42,652 nt of DNA from Streptococcus infantis (GTDB taxonomy: Bacteria > Bacillota > Bacilli > Lactobacillales > Streptococcaceae): positions 63,595 through 106,246 of the forward strand of contig NZ_KQ970824.1 of assembly GCF_001579645.1 (NCBI RefSeq), written 5' to 3'. Each line of letters begins with the position of its first letter. The stretch's first letter is position 1. Below are positions 17,442 to 25,671 of this stretch, one piece after another. The position numbers and the translations under genes are program-made. The notes under the pieces were generated by a model. The model was not told the origin of the DNA. It did not search any database and worked only from the letters and a program-made list of their open reading frames with translations.

Positions 17442-18938
17442 TTAAAAATCTTTTAGCTCATCAAAGATTTCTATAAATTTTTCTTTGTCCATCCCTAAAT
17501 CTTCAGGTAGTAAATCTAAGATCTCAACTAGGGCACTATAGATATCCTCTCTCTCGATTGTTTCAATAAAACAGTTACGTTTGTCCATTTTATTGAAACC
17601 TTGAGTATATTCTCTTATGAGAACTTCTACGTTTGTCATAGTGTTCTCATTGGGGTTTTCTAGAAGCTTTATAAGGCTTGCTCTAGTCTTTCTATATAGA
17701 GAGGCTGCTTTTTTTGCATTTGCGGTTGAAATATTTTCTTGTCCATCCCATGAGCGAAATGGATTATCTAGGTTTTGGGCTAGCCATTCAGCTTTCCTCG
17801 GTTTTGTTATCCAAAGATTCAGTCCCTTGTCCTGCAGTTTTTTATAATATTTTTTGGCTACTTTAGCTGCATCTTCTGGTAAGCTACTCATCCAAAACAT
17901 GCTTAATTGAGGTAAATCTTCTGGTTTTGGGATATCCTCTGCAGTAAAGCCAAACAAATCAACGGTTGAAAAATTGACTAACTCTTTGAACTCTGATAAT
18001 TTATGGAAATTAAGAATATGACCAGGTTTCCCCCACAATCTCAATTCCCTAAGCCTTGGATAGTTATTCAAGATTTGTGCAAAGTCTATTTCAAGGATGT
18101 TCGAACAATGGATGGCTCCTAAATCTTTTAATCCCAGTACCCTAGGTAGAGAACTATCAAGTTGTAATCGTAAGCTGGCTCCATGGTCCTTTACAAGTAT
18201 CTGACAATTGTCGCTCATGTCTCCTAATAAGACTAGCTCCTCCAAATCATCGTTCAGTCTAAGTTCCTCTACGCCTGTCAAATCAATGGAAAGCCGATGT
18301 ATGGATGTCTTAGAAAAATCCAGTTTTGTTTGTCCATGATTTTCAAGAACTAGTTCTGTAATAAAAGGAGTTGACTGTAAATATTCATATAAATTTTTGT
18401 GCCATCTCGTTAATGCCAATTTAGATAAACAAGGAAAGACCTTTAATTCTAATGCGTCTTCAAAAGGCGTCCACTCGTCATTGATATTGTGTTTAGAAAT
18501 ACGGCACTCATTTCCTGCAAATGAAACTTTTTCCTTGCTTTTATCTGCTTTCTTAAATAAATCTCTTTTTTCTTTTGGTATTTCTTGCCATTTCACTTGC
18601 CTATAAATATCGTAACCATTTCCCCAAAACATAGCATAAGTATTGGTGCTTTCAGTTGTTAATGGTGTTGTATTACCAATAAAAATATAATTTGACGGTA
18701 CATGAATATCAACATTACTAAGATGTAAGTTTCTTTCCCAGTACATAAAATCTATATAGAGTGGCTTCAAAGAAGATAGTTCTTCTTCTCTAAGAGGTTG
18801 TTCTCCTGACCAGTCTAATGACAGTAGGACGGCCTGCGACTTTTTCTCCCCCTCTTCGATTTTGGTTATCTGGCAAGCTATGTATTTTTTTAGATGGAAA
18901 TTGTAAACACAATAGACGTCGCCTGCTTTTGCTAGCAT
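17442..18938 (-). CDS. Leucine-rich-repeat protein, immunity-like
   Basis: A 498-residue soluble protein. Residues 1-110 start with AKAGDVYCVYNFHLKKYIAC, reminding me of Imm26-like immunity domains. Residues about 165-350 carry degenerate leucine-rich repeats (LSKLALTRWHKNLYEYL, ITELVLENHG, LEELVLLGD, LRELRLWGKPGHILNF). The C-terminal 120 residues are helical and acidic. Related proteins appear in Firmicutes as orphan or toxin-linked genes of unknown role. Start ATG 18938 has GAGAAA upstream, a moderate site. Upstream lies a decayed relative (19043-19392). Confidence 0.65.
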   Translation of the reverse strand: MLAKAGDVYCVYNFHLKKYIACQITKIEEGEKKSQAVLLSLDWSGEQPLREEELSSLKPLYIDFMYWERNLHLSNVDIHVPSNYIFIGNTTPLTTESTNTYAMFWGNGYDIYRQVKWQEIPKEKRDLFKKADKSKEKVSFAGNECRISKHNINDEWTPFEDALELKVFPCLSKLALTRWHKNLYEYLQSTPFITELVLENHGQTKLDFSKTSIHRLSIDLTGVEELRLNDDLEELVLLGDMSDNCQILVKDHGASLRLQLDSSLPRVLGLKDLGAIHCSNILEIDFAQILNNYPRLRELRLWGKPGHILNFHKLSEFKELVNFSTVDLFGFTAEDIPKPEDLPQLSMFWMSSLPEDAAKVAKKYYKKLQDKGLNLWITKPRKAEWLAQNLDNPFRSWDGQENISTANAKKAASLYRKTRASLIKLLENPNENTMTNVEVLIREYTQGFNKMDKRNCFIETIEREDIYSALVEILDLLPEDLGMDKEKFIEIFDELKDF

Positions 18939-19042
18939 ATAAATTTCTCATTAAATGTTACTACATTTTCAATAGTCTTTTTAGACTTTTAAATAAATAC
19001 TTGTTTGTAATTGAGTTAAAACAAGTAAAGTTCTTTAAGGTT

Positions 19043-19392
19043 TTATTTTAGATAGATTTCTGGTTTCTCAATGACTGAGCCATCCTTCAATTTTGGGAAT
19101 TGAAGGATTTTATGATGCAAAAGGTTAACCTCCTTGGAAGGTTTGATTGTTAGATATTCTAGCTTTATCAGATTAATGATTGAAGTTGCGTCCTTACTTT
19201 TTAGGATACCAGTAAAAAAGTTGAAATAGCGTAACTATGGTATATCATTTAAAAAGTTAGAGGAATCTACATGGATGTTTTTAGGGGCAAAACAATCCCC
19301 TTCAATTGAGAGAGTTTCGACTTCTTTGAGAGATAAATTGTATAGTTGTTTCCATCATGGTCTTCTTTATCAAATTTAAACGATAAATCTTC
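19043..19392 (-). pseudogene. Decayed leucine-rich-repeat gene
   Basis: On the minus strand the frame ending TAA at 19043-19045 reads ...LSLKEVETLSIEGDCFAPKN..., stop TAG (19235-19237), then LRYFNFF..., LIKLEYLTIKPSKE..., FPKLKDGSVIEKPEIYLK. An upstream piece EDLSFKFDKEDHDGNN is in another frame, so there is at least one frameshift (near 19330) and one nonsense mutation. The Leu-rich pattern resembles the intact neighbour at 17442-18938. No start remains. Between 19393 and 19462 I see nothing further. Confidence 0.65.
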
Positions 19393-19462
19393 CTATGTAT
19401 ATTATAGCATGTTTTAGCTTAACGAAAGTCTTGTGAGGAGGCCTTTCAAACCTTTGTAAAAG

Positions 19463-19487
19463 AAAAAAGCCAGACAGATGTCTAGCT
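19463..19487 (-). terminator. Terminator of the MFS gene
   Basis: On the minus strand AGCTAGACA pairs with TGTCTGGCT (with G-U pairs) over a 2-base centre, followed by TTTTTTC. Confidence 0.7.
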
Positions 19488-19524
19488 TGAAAAGTGAGTT
19501 TATTGTAGTAAATTCTAAAATTTT

Positions 19525-20691
19525 TTAGAGTATTTTATCCGCTCGATCCACCATAAAGAGGGCGATTGTCATGATGATATCAATTACTAGAAGAATCAGT
19601 ACCGCTGGAACCCAAGACTGGAACATGTTAAAACTGTAACCAAAGAGAGTTGGTCCAAAGGCCGCTAGAATGTAACCACCGGTCTGGGCAAGACCAGACA
19701 ATTGAGCCGTCTTTTCAGGAGAGCTGGTTTTGATGGAGAAGCAAACCATGAGATAAGGGAAAAGAGCGCTACAGGCAGTACCAATCAAGAGATGGGCAAC
19801 CAACCAATACAAGAAACTGTTGCTCGGGTATAGAAGCATGGCAATTCCTAACATACCAGCCAGAGAGATGATTGTTAACATGATTTGACGGTGACGATTT
19901 GACAAACGCGTCGTTAAACTTGGAATTGTCATCGAGAAGGGAATGCTAATTAGTGAAAAGATAGAGGCGAGAAGTCCAGCGTCTGTATGAGCTAATCCTG
20001 CACTAATTGCCATGGTTGGTAGCCAGGTCATACTGGTATAGAAGAGTAAGGACTGAAGTCCACCGAAGACAATAATAGCCCAAACTTGCTTGCTTTTTAG
20101 GATATTCTCTTTTTCTTTTTTCTCTTCATGCCCTTCTAGAAAATGATTGTGGCCATGGTTGGGGAACCAGACCAATAAGGTTAGCAGGCAGACCAAGGAT
20201 AGGCAGAGGATCAGCCCCTTCCAAGATGTTGCCTGAGTAATGGGTACAGAGAGGTAGGAAGCTAGTGCTGTCGCGATTCCCATAGTCGTCACATAAACCG
20301 TTGTCAGGAAGCTAATCTTTTGTGGGTAGTTTGCCTGAATCATACTAGGAAGCAGTACGTTAAAAATAGCGACACTTGCTCCGATGAGTAAGGTTCCCAG
20401 ATAGAGAAGGGGAAGATTGAAGATACGAATCACTGAACCGACGGTTAAGACGAGGAGACTATAGGTGAAAAGATGCTCAAGTCCAATTTTTTGAGCCAAA
20501 CGCGTCGCAAAAGAGGAGAAAAGAGCAAACATCAAGAGAGGAAGGCTGGTCAAAACCCCAAGTGAACTGACTTCAACTCCTAAACCTTGAGCAATATCTC
20601 CCAAAACAGTTGGTAAGGCCGTAAAAGGAGCTCTTAAGACCGCTCCGATTAAGATAATTCCTAGAATAAAAAAGAGTGATCGTTTTTTTAT
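19525..20691 (-). CDS. MFS transporter (CynX/NimT type), apparent ATA start
   Basis: The frame gives 388 residues and about 12 membrane helices, normal for a drug/anion MFS exporter of the CynX family. The first helix (RSLFFILGIILIGAVLRAPF) lies upstream of any ATG, GTG or TTG: the frame from its upstream TAA holds no usual start until a TTG at 20604, which would cut off helix 1. ATA at 20689-20691 follows GAGG (20697-20700) by 5 bases, exactly where the pneumococcal relative starts MKKRSLFF (from memory). So the original ATG has probably become ATA; translation may be weak. Substrate unknown. Confidence 0.8.
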   Translation of the reverse strand: MKKRSLFFILGIILIGAVLRAPFTALPTVLGDIAQGLGVEVSSLGVLTSLPLLMFALFSSFATRLAQKIGLEHLFTYSLLVLTVGSVIRIFNLPLLYLGTLLIGASVAIFNVLLPSMIQANYPQKISFLTTVYVTTMGIATALASYLSVPITQATSWKGLILCLSLVCLLTLLVWFPNHGHNHFLEGHEEKKEKENILKSKQVWAIIVFGGLQSLLFYTSMTWLPTMAISAGLAHTDAGLLASIFSLISIPFSMTIPSLTTRLSNRHRQIMLTIISLAGMLGIAMLLYPSNSFLYWLVAHLLIGTACSALFPYLMVCFSIKTSSPEKTAQLSGLAQTGGYILAAFGPTLFGYSFNMFQSWVPAVLILLVIDIIMTIALFMVDRADKIL

Positions 20692-20700
20692 GTGAACCTC

Positions 20701-20728
20701 AATAAGCTGATTTTAATAACAGCTTATT
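20701..20728 (-). promoter_or_regulatory. Perfect 9-bp inverted repeat at the MFS promoter
   Basis: AATAAGCTG (20701-20709) and CAGCTTATT (20720-20728) with 10 bases between. It overlaps the -10 box and spans the expected transcription start, so it could be an operator, or a hairpin at the extreme 5' end of the mRNA. Confidence 0.55.
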
Positions 20729-20754
20729 TTAAGGCTTTTTCCAATAGATGTCAA
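20726..20754 (-). promoter_or_regulatory. Promoter of the MFS gene
   Basis: On the minus strand TTGACA (20749-20754), 17-base spacer, TAAAAT (20726-20731). Transcription would start near 20719. Confidence 0.75.
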
Positions 20755-20868
20755 GATGGTGTGAGAAAATCCGCTCCTTAGTTGAGCGAAATCATGGGGA
20801 AAAAAGAAGGATAGATTTACTAGTTTTTTTCTGGGATTCAAATAAAAATAGGAAAGTCTGGGAATTTG

Positions 20869-20877
20869 TGATAAAAT
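20869..20877 (+). promoter_or_regulatory. Extended -10 promoter of the glycosyltransferase gene
   Basis: TGATAAAAT, an extended -10 (TGn before TAAAAT, 20872-20877), 34 bases before the GTG start. No convincing -35. Confidence 0.4.
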
Positions 20878-20910
20878 AGTGAAAGAAAATCTATACATTG
20901 GAGAACTGCT

Positions 20911-21741
20911 GTGTCTGAAAATCGGAAATTTAGTGTCTTGATGTCAGTCTATATCAAAGAAAATCCTACCTTTCTAGAAGAAGCGGTAGAGAGTATCTTA
21001 CATCAAACGCTTAAGCCTAGTGAAGTGGTTATCGTTGAAGACGGTCCATTGACACCTGAACTATATCAAGTTTTGGATAAATTGACAGCACAGTCAAGTA
21101 TTCCAATCAAACGTTGTCCACTGGAGCAAAACCGTGGCCTGGGCTTGGCACTACAGTATGGTGTTTTGCAGTGCCAGTATGACATCATTGCCCGTATGGA
21201 TACGGATGATATTGCTGTTGAAGATCGTTTTGAACAGCAGTTTGACTTGATGGAAAAGGAAAACTTGGATCTACTAGGCGGTCATATTGCAGAATTCATC
21301 GATCAACCTGATGAAATTGTTTCTTACCGTCGTGTGCCGATTAAGCACGAAGAGATTATCGCCTACCAACGTATGAGAAGTGCCTTTAATCATATGACGG
21401 TTATGTTTAAAAAAGAGATGGTTCTTAAGGCAGGTAACTATGAAGATGGGCTCTATATGGAAGACGATTTGCTCTGGCTTAATATGATTAGCGCTGGTGC
21501 TCGGACTGGAAATGTGGATCAGATTCTTTGTAAGGTACGCGTGGGAGCGGGGATGTTTGAACGCCGTGGTGGCCTTCGCTATCTTAAACTCTATCGCCAG
21601 GCACGTCAAAGAATGCACGCGCGTGGACAAATTTCTTATGGTGAATATCTGAAAAGTGTTTTAATCCAAGTTGTCGTTGCCCTCTGTCCAGGCTTTTTGC
21701 GACAGTTTATCTTTTTAAAACTATTGAGAAAAAGTAAATAG
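20911..21741 (+). CDS. GT2 family glycosyltransferase (candidate AATGal transferase)
   Basis: A 276-residue GT-A enzyme. The N terminus has the GT2 nucleotide-binding strand (FSVLMSVYIKENP), VIVEDGP, and the metal-binding acidic motif MDTDD near residue 95; the acceptor-side motif MEDDLLW follows near 190. The start is GTG (20911) with GGAG 7 bases upstream. The neighbour is a 4,6-dehydratase. In pneumococcus I recall this pair (SP_0102/SP_0103) being assigned to AATGal, the first sugar of the teichoic acid repeat, with this enzyme moving it to undecaprenyl phosphate. That role is inferred here, and a hydrophobic C-terminal patch (VALCPGFLRQFIFLKLL) suits membrane association. Confidence 0.85.
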   Translation: MSENRKFSVLMSVYIKENPTFLEEAVESILHQTLKPSEVVIVEDGPLTPELYQVLDKLTAQSSIPIKRCPLEQNRGLGLALQYGVLQCQYDIIARMDTDDIAVEDRFEQQFDLMEKENLDLLGGHIAEFIDQPDEIVSYRRVPIKHEEIIAYQRMRSAFNHMTVMFKKEMVLKAGNYEDGLYMEDDLLWLNMISAGARTGNVDQILCKVRVGAGMFERRGGLRYLKLYRQARQRMHARGQISYGEYLKSVLIQVVVALCPGFLRQFIFLKLLRKSK

Positions 21742-21811
21742 CTCATCAGTTTTAAAAAAATGTCTTGTAATTACTAGAAAATGTGATTTTGTGTAGGAGG
21801 ATACCATTCAC

Positions 21812-23662
21812 ATGAATAAAAAAATGACAGATTATGTAATTGATCTGGTTGAAGTGTTAAATAAACAACAAAAACAAGTCTTTTGGGGGATTTTTGATGC
21901 TGCCAGCATGATTTCCTCAATCATTGTTTCTTATATCTTGTTTTATGGATTGATCAATCCAGCTCCTGTGGACTATGTCATCTATACAAGCTTGACCTTC
22001 CTTTTCTATCAAATCATGATTGGATTCTGGGGGCTCAATGCTGGTATTAGTCGCTATAGCAAAATCACAGACTTTATGAAGATATTCATCGGAGTAAGTA
22101 TCAGCAGTGTCTTGTCTTATGTTATTTGCTACGCTTTTCTACCACTCTTTTCTGTGCGCTTTATTGTCCTCTTTATCTTGTTGACAACCTTCTTGATTCT
22201 CTTCCCTCGTATCACTTGGCAGTTGATCTATTCTAGACGTAAAAAGGGTGATGGAGAAGGGGAACACCGTCGTACCTTCTTAATTGGTGCTGGGGACGGT
22301 GGAGCTCTCTTTATGAACAGCTACCAACATCCTACGAGTGATCTTGAGTTAGTCGGTATTTTGGACAATGATGAAAAGAAAAAAGGTCAGAAGCTAGGTG
22401 GTATCCCAGTTTTAGGTTCCTATGATCAATTGCCAGAATTGGCCAAACGTCATCAGATTGAGAAAGTCATTGTTGCGATTCCTTCTCTTGATCCGTCAGA
22501 GTATGAGCGTATCCTAAAAATGTGTAACCAACTTGGCTTGAAGTGTTATAAGATGCCCAAGATTGAGTCGGTTGTACAAGGATTGCATCCTCAGGTAGGT
22601 GGTTTCCAAAAAATCGATATTACGGACCTTTTGGGACGTAAAGAAATTCAACTAGATGAGTCACGCCTAGGCTCAGAAATTACTGGAAAAACCATCTTAG
22701 TAACAGGTGCAGGAGGTTCTATCGGGTCTGAGATTTGCCGTCAGGTTAGTCGCTTTAATCCAGAGCGCGTGGTTCTCTTGGGTCATGGGGAAAACTCCAT
22801 TTATCTGATCTATCATGAATTGATTCGTAGCTTCCAAGGAATTGACTATGTTCCTGTGATTGCAGACATCCAAGACTACGATCGCTTGCTTCAAGTATTT
22901 GAGCAGTACCAACCAGCCATTGTTTACCATGCTGCTGCCCATAAGCACGTGCCAATGATGGAACGTAATCCAAAAGAAGCCTTTAAGAATAATATCCTCG
23001 GAACTTACAATGTTGCCAAGGCAGTTGATGCTGCTAAGGTACCGAAGATGGTCATGATTTCGACCGATAAGGCTGTTAATCCACCAAACGTAATGGGAGC
23101 TACCAAACGTGTGGCAGAGTTGATTGTTACAGGATTTAACCAACGTAGCCAGTCTACCTATTGTGCGGTTCGTTTTGGGAATGTTCTCGGTAGCCGTGGT
23201 AGTGTGATTCCAGTATTTGAGCGTCAGATTGCAGAGGGTGGTCCAGTGACTGTGACAGACTTCCGTATGACTCGTTACTTTATGACCATTCCAGAAGCTA
23301 GCCGTTTGGTGATCCATGCAGGAGCTTATGCTAAAGATGGGGAAGTCTTTATCCTTGATATGGGCAAACCAGTTAAGATTTATGATTTGGCCAAGAAAAT
23401 GGTTCTTCTTAGTGGACGTACTGAAAATGAAATTCCGATTGTAGAAGTGGGGATTCGTCCAGGTGAGAAACTCTATGAGGAATTGTTGGTATCTACTGAA
23501 TTAGTTGATAATCAAGTCATGGATAAAATTTTTGTTGGTAAGGTTAATGTCATGCCACTTGAAGTTATCAATCAAAAGATTGAAGAATTCCGTGCCTTGC
23601 AAGGTTCAGAGTTGAAGCAAGCTATTATCGGTTTTGCTAACGAAACAACTCACATTCATTAA
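21812..23662 (+). CDS. Membrane nucleotide-sugar 4,6-dehydratase (CapD/FlaA1 family)
   Basis: A 616-residue protein. Four membrane helices occupy about residues 25-135, a first Rossmann region (FLIGAGDGGALF) follows, then the catalytic SDR domain with NAD loop LVTGAGGSIGSE near residue 295 and the STDKAVNPPNVMGATKR active-site region. Such enzymes convert UDP-GlcNAc to the 4-keto-6-deoxy sugar. In mitis-group streptococci this product is needed for AATGal in teichoic acid (with an aminotransferase encoded elsewhere). Ribosome site GGAGG lies before ATG 21812; 70 bases separate it from the glycosyltransferase gene, probably one transcript. Confidence 0.9.
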   Translation: MNKKMTDYVIDLVEVLNKQQKQVFWGIFDAASMISSIIVSYILFYGLINPAPVDYVIYTSLTFLFYQIMIGFWGLNAGISRYSKITDFMKIFIGVSISSVLSYVICYAFLPLFSVRFIVLFILLTTFLILFPRITWQLIYSRRKKGDGEGEHRRTFLIGAGDGGALFMNSYQHPTSDLELVGILDNDEKKKGQKLGGIPVLGSYDQLPELAKRHQIEKVIVAIPSLDPSEYERILKMCNQLGLKCYKMPKIESVVQGLHPQVGGFQKIDITDLLGRKEIQLDESRLGSEITGKTILVTGAGGSIGSEICRQVSRFNPERVVLLGHGENSIYLIYHELIRSFQGIDYVPVIADIQDYDRLLQVFEQYQPAIVYHAAAHKHVPMMERNPKEAFKNNILGTYNVAKAVDAAKVPKMVMISTDKAVNPPNVMGATKRVAELIVTGFNQRSQSTYCAVRFGNVLGSRGSVIPVFERQIAEGGPVTVTDFRMTRYFMTIPEASRLVIHAGAYAKDGEVFILDMGKPVKIYDLAKKMVLLSGRTENEIPIVEVGIRPGEKLYEELLVSTELVDNQVMDKIFVGKVNVMPLEVINQKIEEFRALQGSELKQAIIGFANETTHIH

Positions 23663-23669
23663 AAAAGTA

Positions 23670-23725
23670 AAAAGGTATGATTCCTAGCTTCATGTTAGAG
23701 GTGAGTGGAATTATACCTTTTCTTG
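23670..23725 (+). terminator. Terminator after the dehydratase gene
   Basis: AAAAGGTATGATTCC (23670-23684) pairs over its 15 bases (one G-U) with GGAATTATACCTTTT (23707-23721), then TCTTG. The 22-base loop is large. Confidence 0.7.
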
Positions 23726-23796
23726 ATAACTGCTACTCCTTTACCAATTTTTTGAACAAACTTGTCATTGTTGAACATTTATGGTAAACTAAATTT

Positions 23797-23900
23797 ATAC
23801 TATTTGAAAATCAAAGTAAATGAGGTCTGCATCGTTTGACTGTACTTAGATATGGTTTATAACGAACTTTCTAATTTGCTCTTTCATTTTCATTTCGTAT
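23797..23900 (+). repeat. RUP-like dispersed repeat, diverged copy
   Basis: A 104-base unit from ATAC to GTAT whose ends (ATACTATTTGAAAATCAAA and, reversed, ATACGAAATGAAAATGAAAG) match the ends of the repeat at 34954-35058, in the opposite orientation. The inner CTTTCTAATTTGCTCTTTC also aligns with CTTCCTAGTTTGCTCTTTG there. Such ~107-bp elements are known in pneumococcus as RUP, thought to be mobilised by an IS630 transposase. This copy lies just upstream of the first DUF805 gene and may carry part of its promoter. Confidence 0.65.
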
Positions 23901-23925
23901 GAATTAAAAAAATAGGGAGTAACTT

Positions 23926-24351
23926 ATGATTAACGCATATAAGAATTTCTTTAAAGGTTATGTAGATTTTACAGGCTGTTCAACACGCTCAGAGTATTGG
24001 TGGATTTGGTTAACAAATATGATCCTCCTTGTCCCTTTTTACTCAGCATATTTTAAGGTGCTCGCAAATCCAAGAAATGAGGCGGCTCTTATGGCCTTGG
24101 GGGGAATTGCTATTATCTATATGATCTTCGGTATAGCACTTTTCTTACCTGGACTTGCATTGACAGTTCGTCGACTACGTGATGCTGGTTTCCACTGGGC
24201 TCTAATCTTTATCATTTTTATTCCGATGGTTGGACCTCTTGCTCTTTTAGTTTTGTTAGCCATGCCATCGAAACAAGTAGAAGTAGTAACCATCAATGAA
24301 ACTGAAGAAGTTGTAGAAGTTTCACCATTCGAAGAATCAGACAAAAACTAA
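23926..24351 (+). CDS. DUF805 membrane protein (copy 1)
   Basis: A 141-residue inner membrane protein of the DUF805 family. It opens with the typical FKGYVDFTGCSTRSEYWWIW, then three to four helices, and contains the conserved LTVRRLRDAGFHW. The C-terminal tail is acidic (EEVVEVSPFEESDKN). Function unknown. GGGAG precedes ATG 23926. It lies 108 bp (with a terminator) before a clear paralogue. Confidence 0.85.
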   Translation: MINAYKNFFKGYVDFTGCSTRSEYWWIWLTNMILLVPFYSAYFKVLANPRNEAALMALGGIAIIYMIFGIALFLPGLALTVRRLRDAGFHWALIFIIFIPMVGPLALLVLLAMPSKQVEVVTINETEEVVEVSPFEESDKN

Positions 24352-24414
24352 GAAGTTTAGGTTTTACAAGTGAAACTGTTTTAGAGTTTTCTTTATATTG
24401 TTAAGCAAATATCT

Positions 24415-24453
24415 AACACTCCCATATCTAAAAATAGATTTGGGAGTGTTTTA
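24415..24453 (+). terminator. Terminator between the DUF805 copies
   Basis: AACACTCCCA (24415-24424) pairs with TGGGAGTGTT (24441-24450) and inner TATCT/AGAT bases; a short T run follows. Confidence 0.8.
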
Positions 24454-24503
24454 AAACTATGTGGATGCTTGCTGGTATACCATTGTTAAAAAGGAGAAAT
24501 ATC

Positions 24504-24920
24504 TTGTTTAGGGCTTATATAAATTTTTTAAAAGGTTATGTAGATTTTGTAGGACGCTCAACACGTCCAGAATATTGGTGGGTTTGGCTGATGAATCATA
24601 TCTTGTTCCTACCCCTGTATATCCTTATCTTCAATGAAGAGATAAACCAAGGTCCTGCTCTGAACTTTACTTTAGTTATATTGGTTGTCAGTATTTATGC
24701 CATTTTGGCTCTACTCCTTTTGTTGCCTACTTTAGCGTTAAAGATTCGCCGTTTGCGTGATGGAGGTTTTCACTGGGCCTTTATCTTCCTTCACTTTGTT
24801 CCAATGGTCGGACGTTTTGCTCTATTAGTTCTGCTAGCCATGCCAAGTAAGGAAGTAGAAATAGTAACAATCAATAGACCTAAAGAAGTTGAAAGCGAAG
24901 AAGTTTCCCCTTTTGAATAA
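24504..24920 (+). CDS. DUF805 membrane protein (copy 2), TTG start
   Basis: A 138-residue paralogue of the preceding gene: FLKGYVDFVGRSTRPEYWWV, LKIRRLRDGGFHWAF, and a tail ending EEVSPFE. I choose the TTG at 24504, because AAGGAG (24491-24496) is seven bases upstream and the resulting N terminus (FRAYINFLKGYVDF) aligns with copy 1 (INAYKNFFKGYVDF). An ATG at 24459 is in frame but lies 6 bases behind a terminator and lacks a ribosome site. The tandem arrangement points to local duplication. Confidence 0.82.
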   Translation: MFRAYINFLKGYVDFVGRSTRPEYWWVWLMNHILFLPLYILIFNEEINQGPALNFTLVILVVSIYAILALLLLLPTLALKIRRLRDGGFHWAFIFLHFVPMVGRFALLVLLAMPSKEVEIVTINRPKEVESEEVSPFE

Positions 24921-24964
24921 TTGGACGAGTACGGGGAATGTCATTCTCCTCATTAAGATCAGAC

Positions 24965-25003
24965 AAAAAGCTCCCAAACCTAACTTTTAGGCTGGGAGTC
25001 TTT
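24965..25003. terminator. Bidirectional terminator
   Basis: CTCCCA (24971-24976) and TGGGAG (24993-24998), with inner ACCT/AGGC-type pairing, flanked by AAAAAG on the left and TCTTTTG on the right, so it can serve both the DUF805 gene and the converging HAD gene. Confidence 0.8.
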
Positions 25004-25006
25004 TGT

Positions 25007-25648
25007 TTAACGTTTTAATTGTAGATGCTGTAAAATGTCTGTTGGGTGGTGAGCAACCCAGTCAGGATTATAGCCCATGAGGTCTTTCTCCTCACCGAAT
25101 CCCCAGGTTACCGCTAATTTTTTAATGCCAGTTTCTTGGGCACCAATCATATCAAACTTGGTATCTCCGACAATAACGACTGTTTCGGGAGTTAGATGAT
25201 GAGTTTCCAGAGCCTGACGAATAACATCTGCCTTGTGTAGGGCTTGAGGGCTTGAACCATAAATGCTATCAAAGAAGTGGTCAATCCCAAAATTGCTAGT
25301 CATGTCAACTGCGGTTGGTGTATTCTTCGTAGTAGTGATATAAAGAGGATAATGCTCAGCTAGTTCTACGAGTAAATCTTTGATATCTGGAAAGAGTTGG
25401 GCTTCGTAAACACCCTTTTCCTTATAATAAGAACGATAGAGCTGGATGGCTTCCTCTATTTGCTCAGCTGGTAAACAACTAGCAAAGCTGGTTTCTAGTG
25501 GGGGCCCCATAAAACCTCGAATGGTTTTGGCACCAGGACTAGAAACTCCAAGTTGGTCAAAGGTATAGGTGAAACCATTATGGATACCGATAGAACTATC
25601 AACTAGCGTTCCATCTAAGTCAAAAAAGATAGCAGATATAGATGACAT
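25007..25648 (-). CDS. HAD-superfamily phosphatase (phosphoglycolate phosphatase-like)
   Basis: A 213-residue HAD hydrolase with motif I FFDLDGTLVDSS, motif II ITTTKNT, and motif IV VIVGDTKFDMIGAQE, plus a helical cap after motif I, as in Gph/pyrophosphatase-like enzymes. It would dephosphorylate a small metabolite; the substrate is not predictable. GAGGAG precedes its ATG, 23 bp behind sdaAA, so it is likely the third gene of the serine dehydratase transcript. Confidence 0.88.
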   Translation of the reverse strand: MSSISAIFFDLDGTLVDSSIGIHNGFTYTFDQLGVSSPGAKTIRGFMGPPLETSFASCLPAEQIEEAIQLYRSYYKEKGVYEAQLFPDIKDLLVELAEHYPLYITTTKNTPTAVDMTSNFGIDHFFDSIYGSSPQALHKADVIRQALETHHLTPETVVIVGDTKFDMIGAQETGIKKLAVTWGFGEEKDLMGYNPDWVAHHPTDILQHLQLKR

Positions 25649-25671
25649 TGATTCTCCTCATAATGATGAAA

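Noticed and set aside
22697..23317. 206-codon antisense ORF within the dehydratase gene
   Set aside because: It mirrors the codon pattern of the sense gene and has no ribosome site or recognisable protein features.
24459..24503. ATG start for the second DUF805 gene
   Set aside because: No ribosome site, directly behind a terminator; the TTG at 24504 has AAGGAG and aligns with the paralogue.
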